From Metaphire vulgaris (Eukaryota > Annelida > Clitellata > Crassiclitellata > Megascolecidae), in the NCBI GenBank assembly GCA_018105865.1, contig CM030851.1:8731328-8795327 (forward strand): a DNA stretch of 64,000 bases, written 5' to 3'. Shown one piece after another: positions 59,745-64,000 of this stretch. The notes below the pieces were generated by a model. That model ran no database searches. It was not told the DNA's origin and was given only the letters and a program-made list of their open reading frames with translations. Both the position numbers and the translations under genes were made by a program. Position 1 is the stretch's first letter. Each line of letters opens with the position of its first letter.

Positions 59745-60560
59745 CGAAAATTGGTTGAAGGGAAGAAGACAGAAGGTTGGCATTAGGGGAGGCCATTCGC
59801 AATGGGCAAGAGTTATCAAAGGGCTCAGTGCTTGGGCCATTGCTTTTTCTAATATATATAAATGATATCGATGAAGGATTACTGTCCAAAATCTCAAAGT
59901 TTGCCGATGATACAAAAGAAATATAGATTCGGAGGATGATGCAAAAATTTTACAAGAAGATCTATTGTTTCTGGTCTGATTGGCAGATGCTTTTCAAATT
60001 GATAAATGTTCTGTAATGCATGTTGGGAAATCTAATAATGGTATTGAATATTCTTTAGTTCTAACGACAACAGAAAAGAAAAAGAGACTTTTCCATCTCA
60101 CCAATGCATGGAGGCAGCAAAAAGGGAAACCAAATGTTGGGAATGGTGAAAAGGACAATTGTGAGTCGTGACAAAGAGATAATCATTAAACTTTATAAGT
60201 CATTAGTAATCATCTGAATACTCATTTTGAAAAAGATATAGAACTTTTAGAAAAAGTGCAAAGACGAGCAACGAAGATGGTCAATGGGTGCCATAATTTA
60301 ACACGAAAAAGACTTCAATATTGTGGACTGACAACATTAGGAAGGAGAAGAGAGAGAGGGGATTTGATAGAAACATACAAAATAATGACTGGAAAAGTAG
60401 ATGTGCCATATGATCGATTCTTTACATTGGCACACTATAGATTTGAGCAAAGTGCAAATTGTTTAAGCAGGGTTGGTCAAGAAAGAAAAACTTTTTTTAG
60501 TGCAAGGGTTGTGGAAAATGGAACAGTTTGGACGAGGTGGGAGTGACAGTTGAAACCGGA
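59745..60560 (+). pseudogene. CR1-like LINE reverse transcriptase and C-terminal fragment, frameshifted
   Basis: Around 59820-59915 the frame reads [16 protein letters not shown] and then KFADDTKE, reverse transcriptase motifs B and C with an intact ADD. Frames then shift. 59980-60170 contains QIDKCSVMHVGKSNNG. 60256-60546 gives QRRATKMVNGCHNLT, LTTLGRRRERGDLIETYKIM and ARVVENGTVW up to a stop. The upstream domains are missing. It belongs to the Jockey/CR1 group but is a different family from the LINE at 16.5 kb. The 60124-60162 stretch is what the fold-back arms at 31.9 and 32.37 kb resemble. Confidence 0.85.
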
Positions 60561-60606
60561 TTCAAAGGCTATCTAGATAAACTGTTATTGAATGCAGATG
60601 GTTACA

Positions 60607-60676
60607 TCAGTGGTTTTCACACAGGCTTACTTAGCCTCCACAAAATCACATTATTATTATTATTATTATTATAGTA
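60607..60676 (+). repeat. SINE 3' end fragment with ATT tail
   Basis: CAGTGGTTTTCACACAGGC, CTTACTTAGCCTCC and a (TTA)n run at about 60652-60672. Same family end as 2630-2700. Confidence 0.7.
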
Positions 60677-61036
60677 GGCCTAATTCTTATTCTGCGATTA
60701 GGTGAAACTCAAGGAACTACAAAATACAATGCCTACAGTGTCGAATTTTCAGTAGCGGCTTGAGTCGGCGTTACTTTACTTTAATTTGATTCATTTGAAA
60801 TATATATTAGTAACTTTAACTCTACCATCGAACACTAAACTTTTGGCCAGTCTGATATTTATCTACGTGCCTTTTCTGCCATTATTTGCTGAATTGTAGC
60901 CTTTTGCTGAATTGTGTTTCTTGTCTAAATCTTGCTTGCTCTTCAGGTATTTATGGTTCTACTAATCTACTTGATTTTTAAGCCTCTCAAATAGTATTGT
61001 CATAAATATTTGCACATGTGGTTTATCAGTGAAATT
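60677..61036. other. No gene recognised
   Basis: AT-rich spacer. A 3' UTR of the minus-strand gene at 61365-61610 could extend here. Confidence 0.3.
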
Positions 61037-61044
61037 GTTCTGTA

Positions 61045-61215
61045 CAGTGGCGTAGCATTTCGGAAGGGGTAAAAATTCGTCGATAACCGCCAAGTTTTTT
61101 TTATCGCCAAAAATCGCCTCAACAATAAAAATTGCGTGGGAATACATTAAAAAAATTTTTTTTCGCCGCCCAAGGGGGGAGGTTAACCCCCAACACCCCC
61201 GTGGCTACGCCACTG
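61045..61215. mobile_element. hAT-like MITE (171 bp) with perfect 8-bp target duplication
   Basis: The ends are CAGTGGCGTAGCATTTCGG and, on the other strand, CAGTGGCGTAGCCACGGGG. Exact GTTCTGTA octamers flank it (61037-61044, 61216-61223). Confidence 0.92.
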
Positions 61216-61364
61216 GTTCTGTAGTTGCTGCATTCTTGTAGGCCTAGGTCTCTTTTCTTGGGTAATGGGTAGCCTACATGACTACCATTATTAAGCGTCT
61301 GTCAAAGTTTTTTCAAGCAAAATTGACTTGATGATCGATTTCCGTTTAGAAATCATTCTGGTTG

Positions 61365-61610
61365 TCAGCATAAAGCTTTCATGGAAACCATGTTTTCGGC
61401 GCATGTCATCGGCAGCTGTATGACTTTAAGGAGCGCCTCGCACGCCCCTCTGAGCACTGAAAAACACCCGGCGAACGGCAGAAGGATGACGTAGAACCAG
61501 GCGAGGATGAAGGCGATCCAGAGCGTAAGAAGTATGAGCAGGAACCAAATGATGGACCAGAGGATTCCGGGACAGAGTCCAGCCGAACCTTTGCCTTCTC
61601 CAACTCCCAT
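61365..61610 (-). CDS. Small conserved-looking membrane protein, 81 aa
   Basis: The single frame starts GVGEGKGSAGLCPGILW after Met. A long hydrophobic block follows (about residues 13-50), probably two closely spaced membrane segments, with an aromatic-rich start (ILWSIIWFLLIL) and a turn near AWFYVILLPFAGC. It then has a Cys-containing stretch and ends with an amphipathic LLKVIQLPMTCAENMVSMKA. The pattern is unlike a chance frame. I have a sense of a widespread uncharacterised small invertebrate membrane protein with CPG-I-LW and QLP-TCA-NM, but cannot name it. The start is the first in-frame ATG; an in-frame TAG lies seven codons upstream, overlapping a possible splice acceptor (CTATAG), so a 5' exon may exist. 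No function is assigned. Confidence 0.6.
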   Translation of the reverse strand: MGVGEGKGSAGLCPGILWSIIWFLLILLTLWIAFILAWFYVILLPFAGCFSVLRGACEALLKVIQLPMTCAENMVSMKALC

Positions 61611-61815
61611 CCCGGAGCGTACTTCTTGCTATAGCGGAGGCTAAGTCCTGTCCTGGAGACCGGTGGAATGGCTGATGCTGATCGTTGGGGAATTCGATCC
61701 TTCTTCGATCTGAAATCGTGAATATGTTTCGCAAATTATTAAGCATTTTCACGAGTTTTACATTTAAGATTTAAGCGAATGACTGACCAATCGTCGCCAT
61801 GTTATGAAACGTACA

Positions 61816-61995
61816 CAGTGGCGTCGCCAGGAATTTTTCGTTGGGGGCAAAAGGGGGCTGGCGTGTCAGATTCCTTACCCACTCCCACCCCTCCGCAAAA
61901 ACTTTCTCACCGCGTTTGCGCGAATCTAGTAGGTGGTCTGGGGCAGATTGGGTGGGGGCTGTTGCCTCAATTTGCCCCCCGTGGCGACGCTAATG
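61816..61995. mobile_element. hAT-like MITE (180 bp) with perfect 8-bp target duplication
   Basis: The left end is CAGTGGCGTCGCCAGGAA. The right end (reverse strand CATTAGCGTCGCCACGGGG) is slightly changed. Exact AACGTACA octamers flank it (61808-61815, 61996-62003). G-rich and C-rich blocks lie inside the ends. The word GAAACGTACACA recurs at 63119-63130. Confidence 0.9.
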
Positions 61996-62022
61996 AACGT
62001 ACAATGTTCATTGAGCTACATG

Positions 62023-62324
62023 CAGTGGCGTAGCGTGCACTTTTGCAGCCTCTGGCTCATGGCCAATCCATCGCCCCAAATTCATTCTATCAGAGGCGGA
62101 TCTAGGGTTTTGGCGTAGCGTGCACTCATACCGCCCACGTCGTCGCTTCCAAAAAATTCTAAATTTTAAATTTTCTGCCCCTTCGAAAATTTCCCGCCTT
62201 CACTGAAAACTGAAAATCCTCTGACAAGCAAAAAAAAGGTCGTCGCTTTCAAAATATGCCGCCCCCGTCATGTATGCCGCCCCGTGGCTAAGGCCACAGT
62301 AGCCATTGACACGCTACGCCTCTG
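62023..62324. mobile_element. hAT-like MITE with internal partial repeat
   Basis: The ends are CAGTGGCGTAGCGTGCAC and, on the other strand, CAGAGGCGTAGCGTGTC. GGCGTAGCGTGCACT recurs inside at 62111-62125, preceded by CAGAGGCGGATCTAGGG, which looks like the start of another MITE. It carries GACAAGCAAAAAAAGGTCGTC near 62223. Flanking octamers agree at only 5 of 8. Confidence 0.65.
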
Positions 62325-62529
62325 GCCATAAGATCATAAAGACTAACTATCGGACTTAGGAATCTTGCCCTTGCTGAATATTTACCCGGATTTAGCGTCG
62401 CTTGAAGGCTTATGTTCAAGCATGTATAAATAAGTTTATACATGCATACATAGCCTATATGTAGGCTAACTAGGCTTACAAGCTAGGCCTACAGCATGTA
62501 ATATAATAGCATCACCAGAAAAGCCAGCG

Positions 62530-62574
<45 letters not shown>

Positions 62575-62696
62575 CAATTAAAAGTCTGAGTTACTGCAGT
62601 TTTTATTGCCGCTGAGTTTATCTCCTAAATACATTCTCTGATTCCGTTAATTAACTGGTCTAACATTACTGCTCTGCTGTCAAGCAGCATTCCAAC

Positions 62697-62729
<33 letters not shown>

Positions 62730-63140
62730 GCAAACTATTGCAAACGAAGTTCTTCCTTTTTTCGACAGCACTACGCCCATGTAACAATGTAACATCCAAC
62801 CAATAGTAACATTAGAAAATTTGGCGTAGGCCTATAGTTGTCACTGTTACTGGCAAGGAACTTGAAGGAAGATGCACTAGATGCACCTGATATCGAAAAT
62901 CTTGGGCTTATAGTTTGTGATTTAGTTGAACTCTGATGACTGATGAATAGTTGTTTAGGCGTAGGCCTATAATATGCCTAAAGCGGCCTAAGTTAGAGAT
63001 CGGAGAGTCGCATTTCTTCTGAGCAGAGCCAACATAGCGTTCGAATCTGGGAGTCTGAGACTCGTATTAAGTAACGGCGGCAGCAGGCGAATGACTGACT
63101 AAATCGTCGATATGATGTGAAACGTACACAAGGCTCATGG
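62325..63140. repeat. Spacer with TA and CAG runs
   Basis: (TA)n lies at about 62531-62572 and (CAG)n at about 62700-62729. The rest is unassigned spacer without a supported gene. Confidence 0.7.
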
Positions 63141-63420
63141 CAGGGCCTGTTTTAAGAGAAAAATATCACTGCACTAAACTCAGAAAACCTGCGGACATCC
63201 GCGCAAAAAACAATCAAAAAAGGTCGTTCGGAAAATTTATCACTGTACAAAGCACAGAAAATTGCATTTGACCACTGCACATTTTCATTTTACCACTGCA
63301 CATTTTGTGTATCGCTGCACGTTAAAACCGGCCATGGAGCAGCGTTGTCCAACCTTCATGCTCTTGCGGGCCGCACAAAAATGCTTAGACCCTTGGCGGG
63401 CCAAGCAAGTTGTAGCAGTA
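63141..63420. mobile_element. Two adjoining MITE remnants
   Basis: 63141-63335 has ends CAGGGCCTGTTTTAAG and (reverse strand) CATGGCCGGTTTTAAC, with AATCAAAAAAGGTCG inside and three CACTGCAC words. From 63340, CAGCGTTGTCCAACCTTC and GCGGGCCGCA look like a hAT-type end whose other end is not visible. Confidence 0.55.
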
Positions 63421-64000
63421 AAAATATGACATAATTATGATATATGTATGGCATGCCATATATACAAGGCCATATGTGGCATGCCATATAAAACTGTTAT
63501 AAAATAAGAAAACGAGACTATTATACGACCAGTATAAGACTAAAGTGTTAACCAATAAAAACACTTCGGTGGTAACTGCTATAAACAGCTATATTGCTAT
63601 AATATTATCATTTTAACATAGTATTCCAGTTAAAATTAAGTAGTAAGTAAGTAAGTACTCTACCGACTCGGTGTCTTAGACTTAGTAAGACTAGTGACAG
63701 TCATTCGATTGATTCCGTTCAAATTTCAATCTAATGATCCATTCTATTCTATTCTATTGAATGAAGGCTTTTTGATCTAGTGCGAGCACTGCGGAAAAGT
63801 TTTTTCTCTAACAGTACCAGCTAGCAATGTAAATATCAATGCTTGTGGCGCCATGTCGTATACAAGAAACGAGAGTGTTTTACATTAGCAAACTGTTCAA
63901 AACGGCGTCAAATTTTAACCGAACGAGAACGAGACTTGCAGCGAGATGACAAATGTAAGTAAGTTAGTAATAAGTAGCAAATGAGTAAGTTTAATAACCG
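63421..64000. other. No gene recognised
   Basis: AT-rich. GGCATGCCATATATACAAGG is part of an imperfect palindrome at 63447-63490. (TAAG)-like units occur at 63643-63655 and 63955-63985. Confidence 0.3.

Overview
This window is eukaryotic nuclear DNA from an animal. It is AT-rich, its genes have introns with GT/AG boundaries, and it is dense in decayed transposons and microsatellites. The organism is probably a marine invertebrate deuterostome. An echinoderm is my best guess, from CR1/L2-like LINEs, tRNA-derived SINEs and a fold-back element with 15-bp units in its arms like the TU elements described in sea urchins. That assignment is inference and no species is claimed.

Three protein-coding loci can be supported. 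(1) 3.8-8 kb, plus strand: a single-box HMGB-type chromatin protein of 156 aa with three coding exons, a likely untranslated first exon next to two CCAAT boxes, and a 3' UTR. A decayed piggyBac-like element carrying a SINE lies in its second intron. (2) 55.66-42.96 kb, minus strand: a 14-exon gene whose exons join in phase into one 615-aa reading frame, including a 23-nt microexon. I do not recognise the protein. An array of NF-Y-like CCAAT units lies about 0.3 kb upstream of its start codon. (3) 61.6-61.4 kb, minus strand: a small hydrophobic protein of 81 aa, probably a membrane protein.

The rest is mostly a transposon graveyard. 8.9-30 kb holds LINE remnants (the longest at 16.5-17.8 kb, with its 3' end at 19.35-19.66 kb), SINEs and many short non-autonomous DNA transposons whose 8-bp target duplications can still be read. 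31.67-32.59 kb is a fold-back element whose arms contain 15-bp tandem units and pieces of a LINE. 36-42 kb holds a perfect hairpin, a degraded element with inverted ends, and pogo-like and TTAA-type MITEs. 57.4-58.7 kb is a SINE split by a 979-bp element with two left ends and one right end. 59.7-63.4 kb has a second CR1-like LINE fragment and a cluster of hAT-like MITEs.

No rRNA gene, functional tRNA gene, CRISPR array or bacterial-type operon was seen. The most unusual signals are the fold-back element with LINE sequence in both arms, the double-ended hAT-like element, an internal motif shared by MITEs with different ends, and the CCAAT array upstream of the unrecognised gene.
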